A stretch of DNA of 64,000 bases from Lolliginicoccus lacisalsi (GTDB taxonomy: Bacteria > Actinomycetota > Actinomycetes > Mycobacteriales > Mycobacteriaceae). The notes under the pieces were generated by a model. The model searched no databases, was not told the origin of the DNA, and worked only from the letters and a program-made list of their open reading frames with translations. This document shows, in pieces, positions 45,161 through 53,177 of the stretch. Made by a program: the position numbers and the translations under genes. Where the stretch lies: positions 158,434 through 222,433 of the forward strand of contig NZ_JACYWE010000002.1 in the NCBI RefSeq assembly GCF_014841105.1. Direction: 5' to 3'. The first letter of the stretch is position 1. Each line of letters opens with the position of its first letter.

Positions 45161-45216
45161 CCCTGGCAGTGGAAACTTTTCCGTCCTCAGCGAGGAAAAG
45201 GTTCCACTCGCCAGGG
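45161..45216. repeat. 39-bp hairpin element, family B, copy 2, in an extended stem
   Basis: GTGGAAACTTTTCC (45169-45182) pairs with GGAAAAGGTTCCAC (45194-45207) with one mismatch and an 11-base spacer, total 39 bp. Outer CCCTGGC (45161-45167) and GCCAGGG (45210-45216) extend the stem after a small bulge. The left side carries repeats of GGCAGTGGCT (45121-45160). No gene is seen in 45080-45401 apart from this and the ribosome binding site of the next gene. Confidence 0.88.
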
Positions 45217-45401
45217 CCTCTCGCTGCCACTTCATGCGCGCGAGGTTTAGGCGCGCGAGGTCTTGCGCTCCCGCCGATACGGGCGAAACATGGGACATGC
45301 AGTGGTCGCGGCGGCAAGGCCGGCACCCGCGGTCGCTACCGCGCGACGACCACCACGACGACTCAACGCGGATCACCAAACCGCACGAGGAGTTCTGCAC
45401 C

Positions 45402-46001
45402 ATGTACATGCAAGTATTCCAGGGCCACGTCGCCGACGAACAACGCCTCCGCGACTGCCTCGACCAATGGACCCGCGACGTCCGCCCCGATGCCACTGGC
45501 TACCTCGGCGCCACCTGGGGATTCAGCGACGACGGCACGTTCGTAGCGATGGTGAGGTTCGACTCCGAGGAATCCGCCCGCCGCAACAGCGAGCGCCCCG
45601 AGCAGGGTCGCTGGTGGGCCGAGGCCGAGCAATGCTTCGACGGCGAGGTCACCTTCATGGACTGCCCCGACGTCAGCGAATGGCTCGGCGGGCCTTCCAA
45701 CAAGGCCGGCTACGTCCAGGTCATGGAAGGCCACTCCCCTGACATCGACCGCCTGCGCGCCATCATGAACGAGGAAGGCCAGCGGATGCACGAGCTGCGC
45801 CCCGAGATCATCGGCGGAACGCTCGCCCGCTACGGCGACGACGGCTACATCGAAGCCGTCTACTTCACCAGCGAGGCCGAGGCACGCGAGCACGAGCGGC
45901 TCCAGATCCCCGCGTCATGGAAGCCCGCGATGGACGAGGAACGGCGCCTCATGGGCGACGTGCGCTACCTCGACCTGCACCGGCCGCTCGCCATGAGCTA
46001 G
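45402..46001 (+). CDS. Protein of unknown function with two ferredoxin-like (ABM-type) repeats
   Basis: The 199-residue protein starts MYMQVFQGHVADEQRLRDCLDQW; GAGGAG lies nine bases upstream. The two halves look alike. MYMQVFQGHVADEQRL...GYLGATWGFSDDGTFVAMVRFDSEESARRNSERPEQGRWW can be aligned with GYVQVMEGHSPDIDRL...IGGTLARYGDDGYIEAVYFTSEAEAREHERLQIPASW. Each has the beta-alpha-beta form of dimeric alpha/beta barrel proteins (monooxygenase or stress-barrel type). No catalytic motif is recognised. It is cytosolic. Confidence 0.85.
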   Translation: MYMQVFQGHVADEQRLRDCLDQWTRDVRPDATGYLGATWGFSDDGTFVAMVRFDSEESARRNSERPEQGRWWAEAEQCFDGEVTFMDCPDVSEWLGGPSNKAGYVQVMEGHSPDIDRLRAIMNEEGQRMHELRPEIIGGTLARYGDDGYIEAVYFTSEAEAREHERLQIPASWKPAMDEERRLMGDVRYLDLHRPLAMS

Positions 46002-46068
46002 GAGTTCCCGGGGCGAGGCGTGCCTCGGCGCGCCCCGCCGCTCCCGCCGCTCCCACCGCTCCACGAGT

Positions 46069-46115
46069 GTGCGAAAAGCGACCAGTTTCCAGTCGCGAGC
46101 TGTCGTATTTCGCAC
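46069..46115. repeat. 47-bp hairpin element, family A, copy 2
   Basis: GTGCGAAAAGCGAC (46069-46082) pairs with GTCGTATTTCGCAC (46102-46115) at 12 of 14 positions. Total length is 47 bp as in the other copies, and the right arm has the shared GAGCTGTCG beginning. It is preceded by CCGCCGCTC-type 9-bp repeats (46035-46062). It lies between convergent genes. Confidence 0.82.
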
Positions 46116-46148
46116 TCCCCGCGGCGGCGGGGCTGTTCCGGCGTGCCG

Positions 46149-46568
46149 CTAGCATCCGCAGTCGTGCGAGCCGGTGACCGCAACGAGCGGGTCGGCCTGA
46201 GCCCGAGCACGCGCGCCCGCGGCGATATAAGGCAGCCCCTCGCGGACCCAGTACTCGAATCCGCCAATCATCTCGCGTGCCACGACTCCCGCCTGGCTCA
46301 GTCGCAGAGCGGCCTTGGTGGCCCCGTTGCAGCCGGGACCCCAGCAATGCACCACCACCGGCACGCGAGTGTCGTGGGTGGTGATCCACTCGTCGAGATG
46401 GGCGCGTGGCACATGCTGCGCGTGCGGGATGTGCCCCTGTTTCCACGCGTCGTCGTTCCGGACGTCGATGAGCACGAATGGGGAATCCAGGGTGGCGAGA
46501 TCAGCAGGGTCGATCTCGTGCCGGAGCTTTGCGGCGAAGTAGTCGATGGCTTCCATGCGCTCCAGCAT
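46149..46568 (-). CDS. Rhodanese-domain sulfurtransferase
   Basis: The 139-residue protein is a single rhodanese domain. FVLIDVRNDDAWKQGHIPHAQHVPRAHLDEWI is the CH2A-like motif. VVVHCWGPGCNGATKAALRLSQAG is the active site, with the persulphide Cys in the loop HCWGPGC. A closing EMIGGFEYWVREG follows. It moves sulphane sulphur. The C-terminal tail ends GSHDCGC, with two extra Cys. It is divergent from an Lrp-type regulator with a palindrome between them. The start may be ATG 46556 instead. Confidence 0.9.
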   Translation of the reverse strand: MLERMEAIDYFAAKLRHEIDPADLATLDSPFVLIDVRNDDAWKQGHIPHAQHVPRAHLDEWITTHDTRVPVVVHCWGPGCNGATKAALRLSQAGVVAREMIGGFEYWVREGLPYIAAGARARAQADPLVAVTGSHDCGC

Positions 46569-46630
46569 TCCGCGGGAACCCCGCTGGCAACAGGCTTGAT
46601 CCGTGGCAGATCCCGCTATGGACCGCCGAT

Positions 46631-46660
46631 TCCCTGGCATCATGGTGGCATTGCCAGGGA
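46631..46660. promoter_or_regulatory. Perfect 9-bp inverted repeat, likely Lrp operator
   Basis: TCCCTGGCA (46631-46639) and TGCCAGGGA (46652-46660) are exact complements with 12 bases between them. The site lies in the promoter shared by the Lrp gene (16 bp downstream) and the divergent rhodanese gene. Lrp/AsnC proteins commonly bind such sites and control a divergent target. Confidence 0.6.
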
Positions 46661-46675
46661 ATCGATGGAGGCGCG

Positions 46676-47125
46676 ATGGAGCTCGATCGGACCGATGCCG
46701 GGATCCTCGCGGCCATGCAGGAGAACGCCCGGCTCACCCTCGCCGAGCTGGGCAGGAGGGTGAACCTGTCAGCGAGCGCCGCGACGGATCGGTTGCGCAA
46801 GCTCGAGGAAGCTGGCGTTATCACTGCCTACACGGCCACCGTCGATCCACAGCAGATCGGCTATCCAATCATGGCTTTCCTGCGCCTTCGGTACCCGTCG
46901 AGCAACTACCGGCCCCTGCACGAGGTACTTGCCGCGACTCCCGAGATCATCGAGGCGCACCATGTCACGGGCGACGACTGCTTCATCATGAAGGCGGTGG
47001 CGAGCTCGATGGCCCACCTCGAGCAGGTCTCCGGGCGCATCGGGGCTCTCGGCAGCGTCACCACCAGCGTCGTGTACTCCAGCCCGTTGCCGCCGCGAGC
47101 GCTGCGCCCCCTCGACCGCCACTAA
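46676..47125 (+). CDS. Lrp/AsnC-family transcriptional regulator
   Basis: The 149-residue protein has an N-terminal helix-turn-helix (LDRTDAGILAAMQENARLTLAELGRRVNLSASAATDRLRKLEEAGVITAYTATV, residues 3-57). An RAM/AsnC ligand domain follows (IMAFLRLRYPSSNY... HHVTGDDCFIMKAVASSM). ATG 46676 has GGAGG upstream. It is likely to regulate the divergent rhodanese gene in response to an amino acid. The last 34 bases of coding sequence are repeated almost exactly at 47919-47952. Confidence 0.93.
   Translation: MELDRTDAGILAAMQENARLTLAELGRRVNLSASAATDRLRKLEEAGVITAYTATVDPQQIGYPIMAFLRLRYPSSNYRPLHEVLAATPEIIEAHHVTGDDCFIMKAVASSMAHLEQVSGRIGALGSVTTSVVYSSPLPPRALRPLDRH
47076..47109. repeat. 34-bp segment duplicated at 47919-47952
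   Basis: The sequence from ACTCCAGCCCG through GCTGCGCCC at the 3' end of the Lrp gene recurs at 47919-47952 with one difference (33 of 34). In both places it is followed, after a diverged GC-rich spacer, by a 47-bp family A hairpin. The whole block 47076-47215 was therefore copied upstream of the PPOX gene, with some loss. Confidence 0.88.
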
Positions 47126-47168
47126 GCCCGCGTGCCCCGCGCCCGTCCGCGAACCGCGGCCCGCGAGC

Positions 47169-47215
47169 GTGCGAAAAACGACAGTCCACCCGCCGAGAGC
47201 TGTCGTTTTGCGCAC
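47169..47215. repeat. 47-bp hairpin element, family A, copy 3
   Basis: GTGCGAAAAACGACAG (47169-47184) pairs with CTGTCGTTTTGCGCAC (47200-47215) at 15 of 16 positions around a 15-base spacer. It lies between the convergent Lrp and PPOX genes. Confidence 0.9.
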
Positions 47216-47248
47216 ACAGGCGACTCCAGCGCAAAGCCAAACGGCGCC

Positions 47249-47872
47249 CTAGTAGAGAGTGCCGCGCATCGTTTCGGCGCTGTAGACCCGCTCGACTTCC
47301 GAGGCCTCTCCAGCGCTGGGCTGCACCTCGCTGACGAGGCGCGCTGTCGATGGCAGCGCATCGGGTTCCCACGTGTCGTGCTGCCACAGCCGCGAGCGGA
47401 GGAAGGCGCGAGCGCAATGAAAGAAGATCGTGTCGATGTCGACGATGATCGCGAGGATGGGTCGATTGCCCTGCACGATCAGGTCGTCGAAGAAGGGAGC
47501 GTCGCGCACGAGGCGGGCGCGTCCATTGATGCGGAGCGTCTCGGTGCGGCCGGGGATGATCGACAGGATCCCGATCCGCGGGTTCTGCAGGATATTGAAG
47601 TAGCCGTCGCCGCGCCTGTTGCCGGGCCGCTCCGGGATCGCGATGGTGCTGTCGTCGAGGACATGCACGAATCCGGGCGGGTCGCCCTTGGGGGAGGCGT
47701 CGCAGTTGCCGTGCGCGTCGCTGGTGGCGATGACGCAGAATGGCGACCGCGCGAGCCATTGCCGGTCGCGCTCATGGAGACGCGCGCGTTCCTTGGTGGC
47801 CGCGCGCGGATGCACGTCACCGAGAATGCCACGCAGCGCGTTGGCGTCAGTGATGGGCTTCTCGTCTGTCGT
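47249..47872 (-). CDS. PPOX-class flavin-binding protein with apparent ACG start
   Basis: The 207-residue protein belongs to the pyridoxamine-5'-phosphate-oxidase superfamily (MSMEG_1061-like FMN type). It has SPFCVIATSDAHGNCDASPKGDPPGFVHVLDDSTIAIPERPGNRRGDGYFNILQNPRIGILSIIPG, then the RINGRARLVRD strand. The N-terminus expected for the family (about MTDEKPITD) reads TTDEKPITD here. The codon in the Met position is ACG at 47870-47872, five bases after a perfect AGGAGG. No ATG, GTG or TTG occurs in a suitable place; the first in-frame GTG is 19 codons later (47815). The gene is either started at ACG, shortened, or damaged by a point change. Confidence 0.78.
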   Translation of the reverse strand, partial: TTDEKPITDANALRGILGDVHPRAATKERARLHERDRQWLARSPFCVIATSDAHGNCDASPKGDPPGFVHVLDDSTIAIPERPGNRRGDGYFNILQNPRIGILSIIPGRTETLRINGRARLVRDAPFFDDLIVQGNRPILAIIVDIDTIFFHCARAFLRSRLWQHDTWEPDALPSTARLVSEVQPSAGEASEVERVYSAETMRGTLY

Positions 47873-47918
47873 GGTCGCCTCCTCGGCAGTCCGCCCCGCC
47901 CCGCGAATCCTATCCCGC

Positions 47919-48030
47919 ACTCCAGCCCGCTGCCGCCGCGAGCGCTGCGCCCGGGCCCGTCCACGAGGCGCGCGCCCCCGAGAGTGCGAAAAACGACAGG
48001 CCACCCGCCACGAGCTGTCGCAAATCGCAC
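47919..48030. repeat. Duplicated block with 47-bp hairpin element, family A, copy 4
   Basis: The first 34 bases copy the 3' end of the Lrp gene (47076-47109). The hairpin is at 47984-48030 with arms GTGCGAAAAACGACAG and CTGTCGCAAATCGCAC, whose outer six and inner six positions pair while the middle A-tracts do not. A 22-bp repeat (GAGCAGCGAAGGCTCCCGAG) follows at 48035 and 48070. This block forms the whole upstream region between the divergent PPOX and zinc dehydrogenase genes. Confidence 0.88.
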
Positions 48031-48136
48031 TCGCGAGCAGCGAAGGCTCCCGAGCATCGAAGCAACCAGGAGCAGCGAAGGCTCCCGAGCAGCACGAGCC
48101 CTGGCACGCCGCCCACGCGAGGGCTAGCGTGTGGTC

Positions 48137-49183
48137 ATGCGCTCCACGTTGATTCATGCCCCTGGTGATGTGCGGATCGAGAATGTGCCGGACCCCCGGA
48201 TCGCCGCGCCGACGGACGCCATCGTGCGGATCGTGCGCACCTGCGTGTGCGGCTCGGACCTGTGGGCCTATCGCGGCACGGAACCGGTCGATCAGCCACA
48301 CCCGATCGGGCACGAGTTCATCGGTGTTGTCGAGGAATCCGGGCCGGAGTCGTCGATCAAGCCGGGAACATTCGTGATCTCGCCGTTCACCGATAGCGAC
48401 GGCACCTGCCAGCACTGCACCAACGGCATCTTCACTTCCTGCGTGCAGGGCGGGTTCTGGGGCGGGCTGAACCGGGCGGGCGAGCAGCTCGGCGGGGCGC
48501 AGTCGGAGTACATCCGCGTCCCGTTCGCCGATGGCACGTTGGTGGCGCTGGACGATCATCCGGACGATGCGATGCTGCCGTCGCTGCTGACGTTGTCGGA
48601 TGTGATGGGCACGGGTCATCACGCGGCGCTGATGGCGAACGTGCGGCCTGGCGCGTCGGTGGTGGTCGTCGGCGACGGCGCCGTCGGGCTATGCGGTGTG
48701 CTGGCGGCGAAGCGGCTGGGCGCGGAGCGGATCATCGCGATGTCACGGCACGAGTCCCGGCAGCAGCTCGCGCGGGAGTTCGGAGCGACCGATATCGTGG
48801 CGGAGCGCGGCAGGGAAGGCGTGGCGCGGGTGAAGGAGCTGCTAGGCGGCTCGGGGGCCGATTGCGCTCTCGAGTGCGTGGGCACGGAGGCGTCGATGGC
48901 GCAGGCGTTGTCATCGTTGCGCCCGGGCGGCCATCTCGGATTCGTCGGCGTGCCCGCCGGAGGGCCGGAACTGCCGGTGGGGCAGATCTTCTCGAAGAAC
49001 CTCCGCGTGGCCGGCGGCGTCGCCCCGGTGCGGGACTATATCCGGGACTTGCTGCCTGATGTGACGGCCGGCATCATTGATCCGGGGCGCGTTTTCGACG
49101 CCGTGCGGCCGCTCGATGAGGTCGCGGGCGCGTACACGGACATGGATGGCCGGACGGCGATCAAGGTGTTGCTCGAGCCGTGA
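48137..49183 (+). CDS. Zinc-dependent medium-chain alcohol dehydrogenase
   Basis: The 348-residue protein is an MDR dehydrogenase. The catalytic zinc ligands are visible: Cys38 in CGSD and His-Glu in HPIGHEF. A structural-zinc type loop CQHCTNGIFTSC has only three Cys, so that site may be incomplete. The NAD(P) domain reads VVVVGDGAVGLCGVLAAKRLGAERIIA. It oxidises an alcohol or reduces an aldehyde, and the substrate is unknown. ATG 48137 lacks a clear ribosome binding site, and GTG 48131 is the alternative. It lies next to the duplicated hairpin block. Confidence 0.92.
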   Translation: MRSTLIHAPGDVRIENVPDPRIAAPTDAIVRIVRTCVCGSDLWAYRGTEPVDQPHPIGHEFIGVVEESGPESSIKPGTFVISPFTDSDGTCQHCTNGIFTSCVQGGFWGGLNRAGEQLGGAQSEYIRVPFADGTLVALDDHPDDAMLPSLLTLSDVMGTGHHAALMANVRPGASVVVVGDGAVGLCGVLAAKRLGAERIIAMSRHESRQQLAREFGATDIVAERGREGVARVKELLGGSGADCALECVGTEASMAQALSSLRPGGHLGFVGVPAGGPELPVGQIFSKNLRVAGGVAPVRDYIRDLLPDVTAGIIDPGRVFDAVRPLDEVAGAYTDMDGRTAIKVLLEP

Positions 49184-49289
49184 CGCGATCCGCGCGTAGC
49201 GGTCTCGTCACGAAAGCCTGAGGCGCGGCCTCGCGCGCAGTCTAGCCCGTAGGTTCGGGGACAAGCGTGTTGCCGATCGAGGAGCTGCC

Positions 49290-50483
49290 ATGCCTGTCCT
49301 GCCCCGTATTGCTCGAGCCGCTTTTGTTGGCTCGACGGTGATGGCTACCTCGTTGGCGACCATGGGCGTGGCGTGCTCGTCACCATTCGATGCGCTCGGC
49401 TCGGGCAGCATGTCGCCGTCGATGGGCGACGAGGATCTCGCGGAGACCCCACCGTTGACGGTGTCGACGGAGATCGATGGCCTGTCGGTGCCGTGGGATG
49501 TGGTGACGGCCCCGGACGGAACGTTGCTGACGGGCGAGCGCGCGGGCAGGTTCGTGGCCCGGCTGCCGGGCGGCGCGGTGCGCGAGGTGGCGGCGGACCT
49601 CTCGGACCTTTGGGCGCAGGGCGAGACCGGGCTGATGGGCCTGGCGCTGGACGAGGACTTCGCCGCCAATCGCATCCTGTATGCCTGCCATGGCTTCGAG
49701 GAAGGCGCCACCCGCGATATCCGGGTCACGTCCTGGACCGTGGCGCAGGACTGGTCGCGGCTCACCCCGGTGGGGACGGTCATCGCGGGCTTCCCCACCG
49801 TGACGGGCCGGCATGGCGGGTGCCGCATCCTCGTGGCCGAGGACGGCAGCCTCTACATCGCGACGGGCGATGCAGCGGTGGGCACGAACCCGCAGGATCC
49901 CGCCGGCCTCGGCGGCAAGGTGCTGCATGTGACGACGAGCGGTGATCCCGCAGCGGGCAACCCCGATCCGGCGAGCGCGGTATTCACTCTGGGGCACCGC
50001 AACCCCCAGGGACTTGCTCGGGATCCCGCATCCGGCGACATCTATAGCGTCGAGCACGGCCCGGACCGGGACGACGAGGTGAATCGCCTGGTAGCGGGCG
50101 GCAACTACGGCTGGCGGCCAGATCGGGCCGGCTTCTATGACGAGTCGGTTCCAATGACTGATCCGGTGCGGGTCCCCGGCGCCATCGAGGCGGTGTGGAG
50201 CTCGGGCACGCCCCCGATCGCCCCTGGCGGCATGGCGTTCCTGCAGGGGTCGCAGTGGGGCGAGTGGGAAGGCGCCGTGGTGATCAGCGCGCTGCGCGGC
50301 CAGCAACTGCGCTTCCTCAGGCTCTCCGACGACGGCGCATCGGTGGTGGCTGAGGGCAAGCCGCAGGAGCTCGATGGGGCTGTGGGGCGCATCCGCAGCG
50401 TGCATTCCCAGCCGGATGGCTCCCTGCTGCTGACGACCTCGAACAGGTCGGGCGATCGCGTCCTGCGGGTGCGCCCCTCCTGA
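49290..50483 (+). CDS. PQQ-type glucose/sorbosone dehydrogenase-like lipoprotein (LppZ-like)
   Basis: The 397-residue protein has a signal peptide with lipobox MGVAC (Cys29) and a short linker, then a six-bladed GSDH beta-propeller. The propeller runs from LSVPWDVVTAPDGTLLTGERAGRF through GETGLMGLALDEDF, TGRHGGCRI and FTLGHRNPQGLARDP to EHGPDRDDEVNRL. The motifs equal those of soluble PQQ aldose dehydrogenases. In mycobacteria LppZ is the similar lipoprotein. The start follows GAGGAG. Whether it binds PQQ is not proven. Confidence 0.9.
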   Translation: MPVLPRIARAAFVGSTVMATSLATMGVACSSPFDALGSGSMSPSMGDEDLAETPPLTVSTEIDGLSVPWDVVTAPDGTLLTGERAGRFVARLPGGAVREVAADLSDLWAQGETGLMGLALDEDFAANRILYACHGFEEGATRDIRVTSWTVAQDWSRLTPVGTVIAGFPTVTGRHGGCRILVAEDGSLYIATGDAAVGTNPQDPAGLGGKVLHVTTSGDPAAGNPDPASAVFTLGHRNPQGLARDPASGDIYSVEHGPDRDDEVNRLVAGGNYGWRPDRAGFYDESVPMTDPVRVPGAIEAVWSSGTPPIAPGGMAFLQGSQWGEWEGAVVISALRGQQLRFLRLSDDGASVVAEGKPQELDGAVGRIRSVHSQPDGSLLLTTSNRSGDRVLRVRPS

Positions 50484-50561
50484 TCCGGGATCGCGTGCCC
50501 GTCGCGCGGGTTCCGGCCATCGCCGGGCCGCTGCGCGCGAACGCACAGTACGATCTCCGGT

Positions 50562-51368
50562 ATGGCTGTTCCACATCCCACTGCGGAGAACTGTGCTGTC
50601 GTGACGGGAGCGTCGTCCGGTATCGGGATGGCTCTTGCGGAGGACCTGGCGTCGCGCGGCTACAACCTCGTGACCGTTGCGCGCCGGGCCGAGGTGCTCG
50701 AGGAGCTCGCCGGGGGCATGCGCGAGAAATATGGCGTCAACGTCGATGTGCGCGGCGTGGACCTCGCGGACCGGGGCCAGCGAAGCAAGCTGGCGGAGGA
50801 GATCGCGGCGCGCGATGTGGCGATCCTGTGCCTGAACGCGGGCATCGCGACGTTCGGCCCCCTGGAGCGCCTGGACCCGGACTATGAGCGGTTCATCGTG
50901 GACCTGAACGCGGTATCGGTGCATGACCTCGCGCTCGCGGCGCTGCCGGGGATGATCGAGCGCGGTGGCGGTGGCATCCTGATGACCGGCTCGGCGGCAG
51001 GAAACATGCCCATCCCCAACAACGCGACGTATGCGGCGTCGAAGGCGTTCGTGAACTCGTTCTCGGAGTCGCTGCGGGGCGAGCTGAAGCCGCGCGGCAT
51101 CCATGTGACGCTCCTGGCCCCGGGACCGGTGCGGCTGGACGCGCCCGAGCCGGAGGACGCCTCGCTGGTGGACCGCCTGGTGCCGGACTTCCTGTGGATC
51201 GATGCGCGGTACACGGCGCGCTTGTCGATCGATGGCTTGTTCCGCAACAAGATGCGCGTCGTTCCGGGCGTGCTGAGCAAGGCCATGTCCGCGGCGGGCA
51301 ATTACACGCCGCGCGGCGTGATGGCACCTATCGTGGGTGGAATCTACAAGAAGCTCGGCGGAGAATGA
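50562..51368 (+). CDS. cmrA: Mycolate reductase CmrA (SDR)
   Basis: The 268-residue short-chain dehydrogenase has NADPH site TGASSGIG at 15-22, Ser143, Tyr157 and Lys161 (YAASK). The C-terminal region is VPDFLWIDARYTARLSIDGLFRNKMRVVPGVLSKAMS. It resembles Rv2509 closely over its whole length (from memory). Rv2509 reduces the beta-keto group made when two acyl chains condense into mycolic acid. The neighbour orn (Rv2511 type) supports this. It shows that the host makes mycolates. A fadD starts 11 bp downstream. Confidence 0.93.
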   Translation: MAVPHPTAENCAVVTGASSGIGMALAEDLASRGYNLVTVARRAEVLEELAGGMREKYGVNVDVRGVDLADRGQRSKLAEEIAARDVAILCLNAGIATFGPLERLDPDYERFIVDLNAVSVHDLALAALPGMIERGGGGILMTGSAAGNMPIPNNATYAASKAFVNSFSESLRGELKPRGIHVTLLAPGPVRLDAPEPEDASLVDRLVPDFLWIDARYTARLSIDGLFRNKMRVVPGVLSKAMSAAGNYTPRGVMAPIVGGIYKKLGGE

Positions 51369-51379
51369 GAGGTTCATCC

Positions 51380-53044
51380 ATGGTTTCGATGTCTGAAGCA
51401 GTCGACCTGGTGAAGGGCCTGGTGCCCATCACCAAGGCCGGGATCGTCGCGCCAATGCGGCCCGACAGGCTCGGCAAGGTCGCGGCCGCGTGGTTCAGGT
51501 TCGACTTCACCCCCGGTGGCCTGATCGCGTTCGCCGCGCACCGGAGTCCCGATCAGCCCGCCGTCATCGACGACGCGGGCACCGTCACCTACAAGCAGCT
51601 CAATGATGCCGCGGACGCGCTGGCACGCAGCCTTCGCGCTGCGGGGGTGAAGGAGCGCGACCGGATCGGCATCCTGGCGCGCAATCACCGTGGCTTCCTG
51701 CAAGCCATCGGCGCGTCGGCACGGCTGGGCACCGACCTGGTGATGCTGAACACCGGCGCGTCCGCGGGGCAGCTCGCGGCCGTCATCAGCGAGCAGAAGC
51801 TCGCTTGGCTTTTCCTCGATGAGGAGTTCGTCGAGCTGCTCGCCGACGACTTCGACGAAGCCCGGGTCGCGCTGTCCTGGGTCGATTCGGACGAGTCGGT
51901 GCTGCGCGAGGGCTGGACAACGCTCGAGCGCCTCATCAACGACGCCCCCGAACGGCGCAGTGCCGGGGCGAAGCTGCCAGCGCGGCCGCGGCGCGGCAAG
52001 ACGATCGTGCTGACCTCCGGCACCACGGGCACGCCGAAGGGCGCGCGCCGCCCCGAACCGCGAAGCTGGATGCCCGCCTCCGCGCTGTTGTCGAAGTTCC
52101 CCCTGACGAGCGGCGAGACGTCGTTCATCGCCGCGCCGATCTTCCACACCTGGGGATTCGCCACGGTGCAGATCAACCTGGCGCTGCGCTCCACGCTGCT
52201 GATGCAGCGCAAGTTCGATCCGGCCGAAACGCTCCGGCTCGTCGCCGAGCAGCAGGCGGTGTCGCTGTTCCTGGTGCCCACGATGCTGCAGCGCATCATC
52301 GACCTGCCAGACGAGCAGCGCGAGGTGGATCTCTCCGCGCTGCGGGTGGTCGCCGCGAGCGGCTCGGCCATCCCGACAGCGCTGGTCAAGCGCACCCTCG
52401 AGGAGCTCGGTCCCGTGCTGTACAACCTGTACGGCTCCACCGAGGTGAGCTGGGCGGCGATCGCGACGCCCGAGGAGATGATGGAGCATCCCACCACCGC
52501 AGGGCGGGCACCGCTGGGCACCGTGGTGAAGATCCTCGACGATGACGGCAACGATGTCCCCACCGATACCGTCGGCAACGTGTTCGTCGGAAACGGCATG
52601 ATCTTCGAGGGCTACACGCGCGAGGGCGCCGATCAGCAGGTCAGCGAGAAGCTGATGTCCACCGGCGATCTCGGCCACTTCAATGCCGATGGCCTGCTGT
52701 TCATCGACGGCCGTTCCGACGACATGATCGTCTCCGGCGGGGAGAACGTCTACCCGCGCGAGGTGGAGAACGTGCTCAGCGAGATGGACGGCGTGCTCGA
52801 GTGCGCGGTGGTCGGCGTGGACGATGAGAAGTTCGGCAAGCGTCTCGCCGCCTACGTGGTGCGCAAGGACACCGAGGCAGGCAAGGCCCTGACCGTCGAC
52901 AGCATCGAGGCCGAGGTCAAGGACCGGCTCGCACGGTTCAGCGTGCCACGTGATGTGGTGTTCCTGGAGGAGCTGCCGCGCAACGCCACCGGCAAGGTCG
53001 TGCCCCGGGAGCTGCCCGATCCGACCGAGGCCGCCTCCGAGTAA
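51380..53044 (+). CDS. Fatty-acid-CoA ligase (FadD12-like)
   Basis: The 554-residue AMP-forming acyl-CoA ligase has the phosphate loop [10 protein letters not shown] around residue 211. It also has [11 protein letters not shown], the [38 protein letters not shown] hinge, and the C-terminal lysine in [12 protein letters not shown]. It activates a fatty acid as acyl-AMP then CoA. ATG 51380 has GAGAGG seven bases upstream. Only 11 bp separate it from cmrA, so the two are likely in one mRNA. A GC-rich stem (53063-53095) follows. Confidence 0.93.
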   Translation: MVSMSEAVDLVKGLVPITKAGIVAPMRPDRLGKVAAAWFRFDFTPGGLIAFAAHRSPDQPAVIDDAGTVTYKQLNDAADALARSLRAAGVKERDRIGILARNHRGFLQAIGASARLGTDLVMLNTGASAGQLAAVISEQKLAWLFLDEEFVELLADDFDEARVALSWVDSDESVLREGWTTLERLINDAPERRSAGAKLPARPRRGKTIVLTSGTTGTPKGARRPEPRSWMPASALLSKFPLTSGETSFIAAPIFHTWGFATVQINLALRSTLLMQRKFDPAETLRLVAEQQAVSLFLVPTMLQRIIDLPDEQREVDLSALRVVAASGSAIPTALVKRTLEELGPVLYNLYGSTEVSWAAIATPEEMMEHPTTAGRAPLGTVVKILDDDGNDVPTDTVGNVFVGNGMIFEGYTREGADQQVSEKLMSTGDLGHFNADGLLFIDGRSDDMIVSGGENVYPREVENVLSEMDGVLECAVVGVDDEKFGKRLAAYVVRKDTEAGKALTVDSIEAEVKDRLARFSVPRDVVFLEELPRNATGKVVPRELPDPTEAASE

Positions 53045-53062
53045 TCACAGCCGCAGCAACCC

Positions 53063-53095
53063 GGGCCGGGCTCCCTCACCACGGGGGCCCGGCCC
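53063..53095 (+). terminator. GC-rich stem after fadD
   Basis: GGGCCGGGC (53063-53071) pairs with GCCCGGCCC (53087-53095) around a 15-base loop, 18 bp past the fadD stop. There is no T-tract. It is a possible actinomycete-type terminator. Confidence 0.45.
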
Positions 53096-53177
53096 TGTGC
53101 GCTGCCCCGAACCGCCACGGCGGACTGGTTCGCCCACCCTGCCAGCGCGACCTGGCATGCTGAAGGGCGTGAATGAC

